The position numbers and the translations under genes are program-made. Source: an uncultured Roseburia sp. (GTDB taxonomy: Bacteria > Bacillota > Clostridia > Lachnospirales > Lachnospiraceae). From it: a stretch of 64,000 nt of DNA. The DNA is taken from positions 1 to 64,000 of the forward strand of contig CAJTOI010000017.1 in the NCBI GenBank assembly GCA_910577925.1. The letters are read 5' to 3'. The notes under the pieces are model-generated. The model worked only from the letters and a program-made list of their open reading frames with translations. It did no database searches and was not told where the DNA came from. Shown one piece after another: positions 1-6,514 of this stretch (positions within the stretch are counted from its first letter, which is position 1; every line of letters begins with the position of its first letter).

Positions 1-132
1 ACGGACGCATTTTCGCTGACAGAGGATTTGACACTGCCGGAGGAGCCGATATTGGGAGAAGGGCTGACGGACGCATTTTCACTGACAGAGGATTTGACAC
101 TGCCGGAAGAGCCGATATTGGGAGAAGAGATT
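1..132 (+). repeat. 66-bp tandem coding repeat (two copies)
   Basis: Bases 1-66 and 67-132 are nearly identical and in frame. Each encodes the same 22-residue acidic unit. The array probably continues upstream of the window. Such in-frame repeats can change copy number by slippage without breaking the protein. Confidence 0.85.
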
Positions 133-429
133 CCTCTGATAGAGGAAGAAATGCCGGAAGAACAGCCGGAAGAAGGCTTGTCGGATGGTTTGGATCTGGG
201 ATTAGATTTGGACTTCGGTTTGGATTTGGGTGTTGATGCCGGGCAAGAGGCGGCGGAGGAAGAGCCGATTTTAGAACCGGAACCGACCCCGGAACCGGTT
301 CCAACGCCCGCGCCGATTGCGGAGTCGGAACCGACTCCAAAACCTGCTGCGGCGCCTGCGCCGGGGCTGTCCGATCCGCATAAGATGATGACGCCGGATG
401 AGATAGCAGCGCTGCTGGCGAATATGTAG
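1..429 (+). CDS. Acidic repeat protein, C-terminal part, FliM-like end motif
   Basis: The reading frame is open from base 1, so the start lies upstream of the window. The visible 142 residues are very acidic and low in complexity. A 22-residue unit beginning TDAFSLTEDL is present twice in tandem (66-bp DNA repeat, 1-66 and 67-132). It is followed by an Asp/Gly/Leu stretch and a Pro/Glu/Ala linker. The last residues read MMTPDEIAALLANM, which resembles the conserved FliM N-terminal peptide (LSQDEIDALL) known to bind phosphorylated CheY. The gene lies beside flagellin, so a flagellar or chemotaxis-related role is plausible, but this is inference. No enzymatic domain is visible. A terminator follows at 466-500. 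Confidence 0.6.
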   Translation, partial: TDAFSLTEDLTLPEEPILGEGLTDAFSLTEDLTLPEEPILGEEIPLIEEEMPEEQPEEGLSDGLDLGLDLDFGLDLGVDAGQEAAEEEPILEPEPTPEPVPTPAPIAESEPTPKPAAAPAPGLSDPHKMMTPDEIAALLANM

Positions 430-465
430 GGTATTTGTCTGCTGAGGGAAGAGATATAAAAAAGT

Positions 466-500
466 CCCGGGAATCGCAAAACGATTTCCGGGTCTTTTTA
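466..500 (+). terminator. Rho-independent terminator
   Basis: An 11-bp stem (466-476 with 482-492, one G-U pair) with a 5-base loop is followed by a T-rich run. It ends the transcript of the acidic repeat protein. The stretch from about 500 to 750 is AT-rich and holds no gene I can support; a weaker hairpin near 560-590 could be a second terminator. Confidence 0.8.
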
Positions 501-754
501 CGGGAGATATTCCGTTATCGAAAGCTCCCTTTGCCCGCCAGGGCCCTCCCCTCATGCAAAAAAAGACAGCCACTGTCGGGCTGCCTCTTAGGAGAAGGTA
601 TTTTTACTATGGGGTATAGCAAAAATATGTATAATGTATTGGGGGTTTTACAAGTATTATATTAGCACGGTTTGACGCAGAAGTGTTCACAAATCTACTA
701 AAAATGAAAATATTTTTTTGTATATTTTGCATAAATAACTGCGCTATGTATGGG

Positions 755-805
755 AAAAAGAAGTACCCCAGGAATTGTACGGCTGTTCCCGGGGTACTTC
801 TTTTT
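755..805 (-). terminator. Terminator downstream of flagellin
   Basis: A perfect 15-bp stem (755-769 with 791-805) has A-rich and T-rich ends, so it can work in both directions. It lies just past the flagellin stop codon on the minus strand. Confidence 0.85.
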
Positions 806-853
806 CTTATGGTTCTAATTTTTCTTAAGTACTATGCAGTCTGATCTCCTTTA

Positions 854-2479
854 TTACTGCAGAAGGGAAAGTACGCCCTGTGTGGACTGGTTTGCCTGTG
901 CGAGCATCGACTGTCCGGCCTGTGCAAGAATGTTATTCTTGCTGTACTCCACCATTTCCTCGGCCATATCGGTATCGCGGATGCGGGATTCTGCGTTCTG
1001 TGTGTTCTCGGCCGCAGTGTCAAGGTTCGAGATGGTGTGCTCGAGACGGTTTTGAATTGCACCGAGGCGTCCGCGCTGCTCGGAAACCTTTTTAATCGCT
1101 TCGTCAATCGTGGTGGTCGCTTTCTGTGCGCCCGCCTGTGTGCTTAAGTCTACTTTGTTTCCGTCAACGCCGAGCGCCCGTGCGCTCATATCGTCGATGG
1201 AGAAGCTCATCGTCTGTCCTTCGTTAGCGCCGATCTGGAGGGTAAGGCCCTCTCCGGAGGATACGCCGTCATAGCCCGCCTGTCCCCACATAGCTTTTGC
1301 GCTGCCAAGACCTGCGCCATTTGCCATTGTAATTCCAGTAAATGCAGTTGCGGAGCCTGTTGCAAATACTGTATTTGGATCGTCAGGTGTTGCACCGCTT
1401 AAGGTTACATCGAAATCAAACCCTGCTTTTGCTAAAATATCTTCGATATCCTCTGCGGTATACTCTTTTCCGGCCGCAAGATTAATATCATATTCACCGG
1501 CTGTTATTGAATTGGTTCCGTCGATTGTAATAGCTGTTTTACCGGTTGTTACAGTAACATCTTCTTTTCCATCTTCAGCGCCAAATTTAATATTGAATTT
1601 TGTGCCATTAAATTCTTTTCCATATTTGTTTGCGGTAAAAGAAATCTTGTTTGCGCCTACAAAAGTTCCGGTTGCGGTTACTGCTGTAGATGCAGCTTTT
1701 ACGCCACCTTCGGTTGGATCGCTCGTTTCACCGTCTGTTGCTGTCAAAACGCCGTTTTTTAAAGAAATCTTTATATCAGCTGGTTCATTTGTTGCTGTAC
1801 TGTCTTCCTGTCTTGCATTGGCTACCAGTTCATCAATTTCATCCTGTGTATATACTTTTCCAGCTGCAAGATTTAATGTCAACGTTGTTCCGGCCTCATC
1901 CCAAATAGCGGACTCCTGTCCCGCTTTATTTGCAGGCGGTGCTGAAACTGTCACAGACACTCCCGCTACACTAGATGTAATAAGTGCGCCGCCGCCCGAT
2001 AAGCCGGTATCGACAACGCCGAACTTCGGCCCGGAACCGGTTGTCGCTGTGCTTCCCGACCGGCTTCCGTCCAACAGTTTCATGGTGTTAAACTCGGTCG
2101 TCTCGGAAATTCTTGTCAGCTCTTCCTGAAGCTGTTCAATCTCGTTTTGCACTGCCTCGCGGTCGTCGTCCGTCTCGGTTCCGTTTGCCGCCTGTACCGA
2201 AAGCTCTCTCATTCTCTGCAAAATCGCATGGGACTCGTTTAACGCGCCCTCTGCAGTCTGGATTAAAGAAATACCGTCCTGCGCATTGTCCGAGGCCTTG
2301 TTTAAGCCGCGAATCTGGCTTCTCATCTTCTCGGAGATAGAAAGGCCCGCCGCGTCGTCCGCTGCGCGGTTAATTTTGTAACCGGAAGAAAGCTTCTCGG
2401 AAGACTTTGCCTGTAAACCGGTTGTGATACCTAAATTTCTGTTTGCATTCATCGCTGACATGTTGTGCTGTACTACCAT
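854..2479 (-). CDS. hag: Flagellin
   Basis: This is the filament subunit, exported by the flagellar type III system and polymerised outside the cell. The 541 residues show the standard plan. A conserved N-terminal D0/D1 part starts MVVQHNMSAMNANRNLG and contains KLSSGYKINRAADDAAG. A variable central region runs from about residue 150 to 420. A conserved C-terminal D1/D0 part contains AESRIRDTDMAEEMV and ends QSTQGVLSLLQ. The segment QRMRELSVQAANGT corresponds to the TLR5-recognised site of enteric flagellins and is retained. The length exceeds the small Bacillus Hag because of the central insert. The start at 2479 has a GGAGG site 9 bases upstream. csrA lies 229 bases upstream on the same strand, so the two may be co-transcribed. 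The leader between them is highly structured. No fliW is seen in the window. Confidence 0.97.
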   Translation of the reverse strand: MVVQHNMSAMNANRNLGITTGLQAKSSEKLSSGYKINRAADDAAGLSISEKMRSQIRGLNKASDNAQDGISLIQTAEGALNESHAILQRMRELSVQAANGTETDDDREAVQNEIEQLQEELTRISETTEFNTMKLLDGSRSGSTATTGSGPKFGVVDTGLSGGGALITSSVAGVSVTVSAPPANKAGQESAIWDEAGTTLTLNLAAGKVYTQDEIDELVANARQEDSTATNEPADIKISLKNGVLTATDGETSDPTEGGVKAASTAVTATGTFVGANKISFTANKYGKEFNGTKFNIKFGAEDGKEDVTVTTGKTAITIDGTNSITAGEYDINLAAGKEYTAEDIEDILAKAGFDFDVTLSGATPDDPNTVFATGSATAFTGITMANGAGLGSAKAMWGQAGYDGVSSGEGLTLQIGANEGQTMSFSIDDMSARALGVDGNKVDLSTQAGAQKATTTIDEAIKKVSEQRGRLGAIQNRLEHTISNLDTAAENTQNAESRIRDTDMAEEMVEYSKNNILAQAGQSMLAQANQSTQGVLSLLQ

Positions 2480-2708
2480 AAATAATTACCTCCGTGTGAT
2501 ATAATTTGTGCCGCAGTCCTGCGGTCTGCCGCGTGATTGCGGCGTGTTCCGGGAATCCGTTCCCGAAAAGTGATATAGATGCGGCTGCGCCGTATCAAGT
2601 GGAACCTGCCTGACAAGTCAGGCAGTAGCGGCGGCTACGCCGCCTTTATAGTAAAACCGGACCCCCAGGATCGTCCGGTTCCGCTACCTTGCAGAAAATT
2701 ACACGGTA
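2480..2708 (-). promoter_or_regulatory. Structured flagellin leader with candidate CsrA sites
   Basis: Read on the minus strand, the csrA-flagellin gap contains consecutive hairpins: ACCGGAC/GTCCGGT, GGCGGC/GCCGCC, TGCCTGAC/GTCAGGCA and a TCGGGAA/TTCCCGA stem. The last, at 2511-2524, is CCGCA-GGAC-TGCGG and shows GGA in its loop. The Shine-Dalgarno region (CACACGGAGG, cctcc at 2489-2493 on +) carries a second GGA. A loop GGA plus one overlapping the ribosome site is the arrangement by which CsrA represses Bacillus hag. I see no sigma-28 or sigma-A promoter in this gap. Confidence 0.55.
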
Positions 2709-2957
2709 TTATGCTTGCTGCCTTATGCGCTCCTTTTTCAGGATCGCGTTAATCTGCTGTCTGGCCTCGAGGGAGATATCCGGCTCCTTGTAATAGGAAG
2801 CCGCCCGCTTTTTGCCCGCGCTGCTTCTTGCAATATTGAAGCTCTTGGGCGCATCCACCAACAGGTGGATATTGTTTGCGGAGCCGCCCGAAAAGACGAC
2901 GCGGATTTCTTCGCCGATATCAATGTGTTCCCCCGGACGTAATGTCAGTTTCAGCAT
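2709..2957 (-). CDS. csrA: CsrA-type translational regulator
   Basis: CsrA dimers bind GGA motifs in mRNA leaders and block ribosomes; in flagellated Firmicutes flagellin mRNA is the classic target. The 82-residue protein starts MLKLTLRPGEHIDIG and continues through IHLLVDAPKSFNIAR. Leu4 and Arg44, the key RNA-contact residues of CsrA, are both present. The C-terminal tail is longer than in Bacillus CsrA and is helical and basic (EARQQINAILKKERIRQ). I chose the ATG at 2957 over the upstream one at 2996 because AAGGAGG sits 6 bases before it and the family N-terminus begins there. It lies directly upstream of flagellin. The usual upstream neighbour fliW is missing; an invertase-type cassette is found there instead. 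Confidence 0.85.
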   Translation of the reverse strand: MLKLTLRPGEHIDIGEEIRVVFSGGSANNIHLLVDAPKSFNIARSSAGKKRAASYYKEPDISLEARQQINAILKKERIRQQA

Positions 2958-2963
2958 GTGAAC

Positions 2964-3080
2964 CTCCTTGTTTTGCGGAGCAAAATGCGAACCCACTGGT
3001 GAGCAGAGGTTCTAACTCCTTGTTTTGCGGAGCAAAATGCGAACCCACTGGTGAGCAGAGGTTCTAACTCCTTGTTTTGC
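2964..3080 (-). repeat. 52-bp tandem repeats carrying triplicated CsrA-like/SD sites
   Basis: Two full 52-bp units (2964-3015 and 3016-3067) plus a 13-base partial unit (3068-3080) lie just upstream of csrA. On the minus strand each unit contributes GCAAAACAAGGAG, at 2964-2976, 3016-3028 and 3068-3080. The copy nearest the gene is the csrA ribosome site itself. ACAAGGA matches the core of the CsrA consensus. Each full unit also contains a TTTTGC/GCAAAA hairpin. Confidence 0.85.
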
Positions 3081-3090
3081 AGTGTCAGAG

Positions 3091-3119
3091 ATGCAACAAT
3101 TCTTATACTAGTGTTGCAT
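3091..3119 (+). repeat. Left recombinase site (IRL) of a probable invertible segment
   Basis: This 29-bp site consists of arm ATGCAACAATT, core CTTATAC and arm TAGTGTTGCAT. The outer 8 bases of the arms are inverted repeats. It matches the right site at 3826-3854 at 26 of 29 positions when that site is read on the minus strand. The 7-bp core is identical, so the two sites are in inverted orientation. The 11-7-11 plan resembles Xer/dif-class sites. Confidence 0.75.
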
Positions 3120-3162
3120 CTGCAAAAGAAGGTTTGCCGCAACGGCGAGAAGGAGGGTTACC

Positions 3163-3774
3163 ATGGGAACAACACAACCAATTCGAAAACAGGAACAGTT
3201 GGAACGATTTATGGATTACTATCACAGCGTGCGTCCGTCCGCGCGGAACGAAGCGCTGATTACCGTCGGTCTGTACACGGCGCTGCGCATCGGCGATATT
3301 CTTAAGCTGCAGTGGAGAGACGTCTTTGACTTTCGGCAGAATTGTTTCCGAAGCCATTTGGACGTGACGGAACAAAAAACGGGAAAAGAGACAACGATTG
3401 CGCTCAACAGGCATGCGGTAAAAAGTCTGTATGCCTATAAAAGAGAGCGCCGGCCGCAGCCCGAAGATTACATTTTTTCGAAAGCGACAACCTGCGGCAT
3501 ACCGCTGTGCCGCAGCCAGGCATACCGGATCGTGAAAAATGCGGCGGAGCATACGCTCTGCGGGACAAATATCGGTTGTCACTCTCTGCGCAAAACGTTT
3601 GGCTACCACGCGTGGAAGCAGGGGACACCGCCGGCACTTCTGATGGATATCTATAATCATTCTTCTTACCGGGTAACAAAGCATTATCTCGGAATTGAGC
3701 AGGACGAGCGGGACTCCGTCTTTTGTGAAATTGATTTCTCGGGGCATACAAAGAAAAAATCTGTAATTTTTTAA
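3163..3774 (+). CDS. Tyrosine recombinase, FimB-like size (probable DNA invertase)
   Basis: This 203-residue protein is essentially a catalytic domain alone, like the phase-variation recombinases FimB, FimE and MrpI (about 200 residues) rather than phage integrases (350-400). The tyrosine-recombinase residues are visible: Arg42 (YTALRIGDILKL), Lys72 (EQKTGKE), His140 and Arg143 (CHSLRKTFG), His166 (IYNHSSYR) and nucleophile Tyr175 (TKHYLGI). An AAGGAGG ribosome site precedes the ATG by 7 bases. The gene sits between two inverted 29-bp sites and shares that interval with a flagellar-type promoter. No phage, plasmid or transposon genes flank it, which favours a dedicated local inversion function. 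A relic integrase is the main alternative. Confidence 0.85.
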   Translation: MGTTQPIRKQEQLERFMDYYHSVRPSARNEALITVGLYTALRIGDILKLQWRDVFDFRQNCFRSHLDVTEQKTGKETTIALNRHAVKSLYAYKRERRPQPEDYIFSKATTCGIPLCRSQAYRIVKNAAEHTLCGTNIGCHSLRKTFGYHAWKQGTPPALLMDIYNHSSYRVTKHYLGIEQDERDSVFCEIDFSGHTKKKSVIF

Positions 3775-3783
3775 ATTTGGGGT

Positions 3784-3809
3784 TAAGGAAAAAGAAGATG
3801 TGCCGATAT
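3784..3809 (+). promoter_or_regulatory. Sigma-28 (SigD/FliA)-type promoter facing right
   Basis: TAAG at 3784-3787, 14 bases, then GCCGATAT at 3802-3809; taking TTAA at 3783 gives 15 bases. The Bacillus SigD consensus is TAAA-N15-GCCGATAT. It lies in the gap after the recombinase gene and inside the bracketed segment. At present it reads out through the right site, which is itself terminator-like, towards no flagellar gene. After inversion it would read into csrA and flagellin. Confidence 0.65.
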
Positions 3810-3825
3810 AATAGGTGTAAGAAAA

Positions 3826-3854
3826 ATGCAACATTTGTATAAGAAATGTTGCAT
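3826..3854 (-). repeat. Right recombinase site (IRR), also a terminator-like hairpin
   Basis: Read on the minus strand: arm ATGCAACATTT, core CTTATAC, arm AAATGTTGCAT. The arms are a perfect 11-bp inverted repeat, extended by flanking A and T runs to a 15-bp stem (3822-3836 with 3844-3858). The hairpin plus T-run could end transcription of the recombinase gene and of the outward sigma-28 promoter. Confidence 0.75.
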
Positions 3855-3872
3855 TTTTTATGCTATAAAACC

Positions 3873-3886
3873 TTACAAAATTGTAA
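3873..3886. promoter_or_regulatory. Palindromic operator, probable response-regulator site
   Basis: TTACA-AAAT-TGTAA fits the TNACA-N4-TGTAA pattern known for Bce-type OmpR-family regulators of antimicrobial-peptide exporters. It ends one base before the -35 box of the promoter at 3888-3916, the usual place for an activator. A near copy lies at 5741-5754. Confidence 0.55.
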
Positions 3887-3887
3887 T

Positions 3888-3916
3888 TTGATATTATTTC
3901 CCGTGCCGCATATAAT
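3888..3916 (+). promoter_or_regulatory. Sigma-A promoter of the two-component/ABC operon
   Basis: TTGATA at 3888-3893, 17-base spacer, TATAAT at 3911-3916, about 105 bases before the response regulator start. Confidence 0.75.
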
Positions 3917-4021
3917 GATACCGACTGCTGTTTGCAGAACGTACGGGCAATACATAAGACAGGTCCCGTGTCGAAACAATGAAAAACGGGTGTTTTAAAA
4001 AGTGTGTACAGGGAGGGAAAC

Positions 4022-4708
4022 ATGAATCGAATACTGCTCCTTGAGGATGATTCGAGTTTAGTCAACGGATTGTCCTTTGCTTTTACAAAAGAGGGATATG
4101 AAGCGGATATCGCAAGATGCGTCAAAGAGGCGGAAGACTTTTGGTCGGGCGGGACGTATGATCTGCTGATTTTGGATGTATCTCTTCCGGACGGTTCCGG
4201 ATTTGACTTTTGCAGAAAGGTACGGCTTGGTTCTAAAGTGCCGATCATTTTTTTAACGGCATCCGACGAAGAGACGAATGTCATTATGGGTCTTGATATA
4301 GGCGCCGATGATTATATCACAAAACCCTTTAAACTGGGGATTTTAATATCGAGAATCAACGCGCTGCTGCGGCGTGCGAAAGATTTTGAGGTGTCTGCCG
4401 CGGAACTTCAGTCAAACGGAATTAAGGTGCTTTTGCTGCAGGGACAGGCATACAAGAACGGAAAACTTTTGGAGCTGACGACCGTCGAATACAGGTTGCT
4501 GTGCCTGTTTATGCAAAATCCCAATACAGTGCTTTCAAAAGAGCAGATTTTGAATAAATTATGGGACTGTGACGGCAATTATATAGACGGCAACACGCTT
4601 ACCGTCTATATGCGTAGATTGAGAATAAAAGTGGAAGACAATCCAAGTGAGCCGCAGATGCTTTTGACGGTCAGGCGTATGGGCTACAAGTGGAATATCA
4701 TCTGCTGA
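4022..4708 (+). CDS. OmpR-family response regulator
   Basis: This DNA-binding regulator is activated by phosphorylation from the adjacent kinase. The 228 residues comprise a receiver domain (about 1-120; acidic pocket Glu8-Asp9-Asp10, phospho-acceptor Asp52 in LILDVSLPDG, Lys in ITKPFK) and a C-terminal winged helix (about 135-228, ending VRRMGYKWN). I chose the ATG at 4022 because GGGAGG lies just before it; an in-frame start at 4004 has no ribosome site. The kinase starts 8 bases after the stop, and the ABC exporter follows. Palindromes before this gene and before the ATPase suggest it activates both, as in Bce-like detoxification modules; this is inference. Confidence 0.92.
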   Translation: MNRILLLEDDSSLVNGLSFAFTKEGYEADIARCVKEAEDFWSGGTYDLLILDVSLPDGSGFDFCRKVRLGSKVPIIFLTASDEETNVIMGLDIGADDYITKPFKLGILISRINALLRRAKDFEVSAAELQSNGIKVLLLQGQAYKNGKLLELTTVEYRLLCLFMQNPNTVLSKEQILNKLWDCDGNYIDGNTLTVYMRRLRIKVEDNPSEPQMLLTVRRMGYKWNIIC

Positions 4709-4716
4709 GGTGAACC

Positions 4717-5754
4717 GTGAAGATATTTGTAAACAGAACGATAAAATATTTTTTCATCTCCGTGGCCGGTATGCTGGGGGCCTCTGTTTTCCTGCCGCAG
4801 CTTGCCGCTCGGTTTCTTTACGGGGATTTTTCGCTGATGCTGCTTTTTTGTTCCCTGCTGCCTGCAGCGGGCATACTGGCAGCATGCTTTCTGTATTTTT
4901 ACAGGCAGAATGAGATCATGGAAACAGCCGCCGCACAGATGGAATCTTATCTTGACGGCGATACGGATGCCCGCATTGACTGTGAGAAAGAGGGGGAGCT
5001 GTACAGGCTGTTTCACACGGTAAATACGCTGGCTGCAGTGCTGAATGCCCATGCCGCAGACGAACTGCGGGAAAAAGAATTTTTGAAAAATACCATATCG
5101 GATATTTCCCATCAGCTGAAGACGCCGCTGGCAGCCTTGAATATTTATAACGGGCTTCTGCAGAATGAGGCGCAGGGACTTCCGGCGGTAAAGGAATTTG
5201 CCGAATTGTCGGAGCAGGAGCTCGACCGCATCGAAACGCTGGTTCAGAATCTTCTAAAGATTGCAAAACTGGACGCCGGCGTTATCGCGATTGAGAAGGG
5301 CATGGAAAATGTGGCGGATATGATGAGAGACATTGAGCTGCACTTTGCATACCGCGCCCGGACGGAACAGAAAGAAATGAAACTGTCGGGCCCCGATCAG
5401 GCGCCGTTTCTCTGTGATCGGGACTGGCTTATGGAGGCTGTCGATAACATTGTAAAGAATGCTTTTGACCATACGGAGCCGGGAGATACTGTCTCCGTTG
5501 AATGGAGCAAGTCCGGGTCTGTGGTGCAGATTGTCATAACGGATAACGGAAACGGGATTCACCCGGAAGATCTGTACCATATCTTCAAACGTTTTTACCG
5601 CAGCCGATTTTCCAAAGACACGCATGGCCTCGGTCTTGGCCTGCCGCTTGCGAAAGCAATCATAGAGGCGCATAAGGGTACGATTGAAGTCAGCAGTGAG
5701 CCGGGAATCGGAACTGCTTTCGTGATAAATTTCCTCATTCCTACAAAATTGTAG
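4717..5754 (+). CDS. Sensor histidine kinase, two membrane segments
   Basis: Membrane kinase paired with the preceding regulator. The 345 residues show two hydrophobic segments (about 11-33 and 38-62) joined by a very short external loop, a HAMP-like region (about 63-110), a HisKA helix with His132 (SDISHQLKTPLAAL), the N box (DNIVKNAFDHT), and G boxes DNGNGI and GLGLGLPLAKAI. The short loop argues against direct ligand binding outside the cell. Such kinases often sense the state of an exporter partner. Translation starts at a GTG (4717), 8 bases after the regulator stop and preceded by a GAGGTG site. The last codons overlap the palindrome at 5741-5754. Confidence 0.92.
   Translation: MKIFVNRTIKYFFISVAGMLGASVFLPQLAARFLYGDFSLMLLFCSLLPAAGILAACFLYFYRQNEIMETAAAQMESYLDGDTDARIDCEKEGELYRLFHTVNTLAAVLNAHAADELREKEFLKNTISDISHQLKTPLAALNIYNGLLQNEAQGLPAVKEFAELSEQELDRIETLVQNLLKIAKLDAGVIAIEKGMENVADMMRDIELHFAYRARTEQKEMKLSGPDQAPFLCDRDWLMEAVDNIVKNAFDHTEPGDTVSVEWSKSGSVVQIVITDNGNGIHPEDLYHIFKRFYRSRFSKDTHGLGLGLPLAKAIIEAHKGTIEVSSEPGIGTAFVINFLIPTKL
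5741..5754. promoter_or_regulatory. Second palindromic operator before the ABC exporter genes
   Basis: CTACA-AAAT-TGTAG shares 12 of 14 bases with the palindrome at 3873-3886. It overlaps the kinase stop codon and lies 74 bases before the ATPase start. I do not see a clean -35/-10 pair after it. Confidence 0.5.
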
Positions 5755-5827
5755 TCATACGGTAAGATTGCCGTAAGGTACGGATGGTATTCTTCCAAAT
5801 AGATTCAAGAAGAAAGAGGTGTCTATT

Positions 5828-6514
5828 ATGGATTTATTAGAAGTGCAGTCAATTTCGAAAACTTATGGCAGCGGAGAAACGGCCGTACATGCCTTAAAGG
5901 AGGTCAGTTTTTCCGTACCCAAAGGTGAATTTGTGTCGATAGTCGGTGAATCCGGCTCTGGAAAGAGTACGCTGCTCAATATGCTGGGGGCGTTGGATAG
6001 CCCGACTTCCGGCAGGGTATGGATTGACGGCAAAGATATTTTTTCGATGAAGGAGGGAGCGCTTACCGTTTTCCGCCGCCGGAATATCGGCTTTATCTTT
6101 CAGGCGTTTAATCTGATTCCGGAACTGACGGTGGAGCAGAACATCATTTTCCCGGTGCTGCTGGACTATCAGAAACCAAATAAAAAATATCTGGAAGAAT
6201 TGCTGACCGTACTGAACCTGAAAGAGAGGCGTAATCATTTGCCCGGTCAGCTTTCAGGCGGTCAGCAGCAGAGGGTGGCAATCGGGCGCGCGTTAATCAC
6301 CAGACCGTCGCTGATTCTGGCGGACGAACCGACCGGGAATCTGGACACGCACAACAGCAGCGAGGTCATTGCCATGCTCAGAGAAGCCTCGAGAAAATAT
6401 GAGCAGACAATCGTCATGATTACTCATAACAGCAGCATCGCACAGACGACCGATCGAATCTTGCGGGTATCGGACGGCAGATTGACGGATTTCGGAAGGG
6501 GGTGTCAGGAATGA
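5828..6514 (+). CDS. ABC transporter ATPase, MacB/LolD/BceA type
   Basis: This protein powers the FtsX-type permease encoded next. The 228 residues contain Walker A (GESGSGKST), the Q-loop region (FIFQAFNLIPELTVEQNI), signature LSGGQQQR, Walker B (LILADEPTGNLD) and the H-loop (ITHN). The ATG at 5828 is preferred to the GTG at 5819 because AGAGGT lies 7 bases before it. The stop overlaps the permease start (ATGA), so the two are translationally coupled. The close link to a two-component system and the MacB-like class suggest antimicrobial-peptide resistance or export. The substrate cannot be read from sequence. Confidence 0.93.
   Translation: MDLLEVQSISKTYGSGETAVHALKEVSFSVPKGEFVSIVGESGSGKSTLLNMLGALDSPTSGRVWIDGKDIFSMKEGALTVFRRRNIGFIFQAFNLIPELTVEQNIIFPVLLDYQKPNKKYLEELLTVLNLKERRNHLPGQLSGGQQQRVAIGRALITRPSLILADEPTGNLDTHNSSEVIAMLREASRKYEQTIVMITHNSSIAQTTDRILRVSDGRLTDFGRGCQE

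Noticed and set aside
435..665. 76-codon open frame after the acidic repeat protein
   Set aside because: It spans the terminator and has no ribosome site or family match.
1512..2129. 205-codon open frame opposite flagellin
   Set aside because: It mirrors the repetitive Thr/Ala/Val-rich flagellin insert; no start signal or family match.
2964..3080. CRISPR array
   Set aside because: The tandem units are contiguous with no spacers, and no cas genes are near.
3163..3774. Prophage or integrative element integrase
   Set aside because: The protein is half the usual length, there is no phage or conjugation gene nearby, and both recombination sites flank the gene itself.
3103..4284. 393-codon open frame on the minus strand
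   Set aside because: It is antisense to the recombinase and the response regulator, crosses the recombination site and has no ribosome site or recognisable domain.
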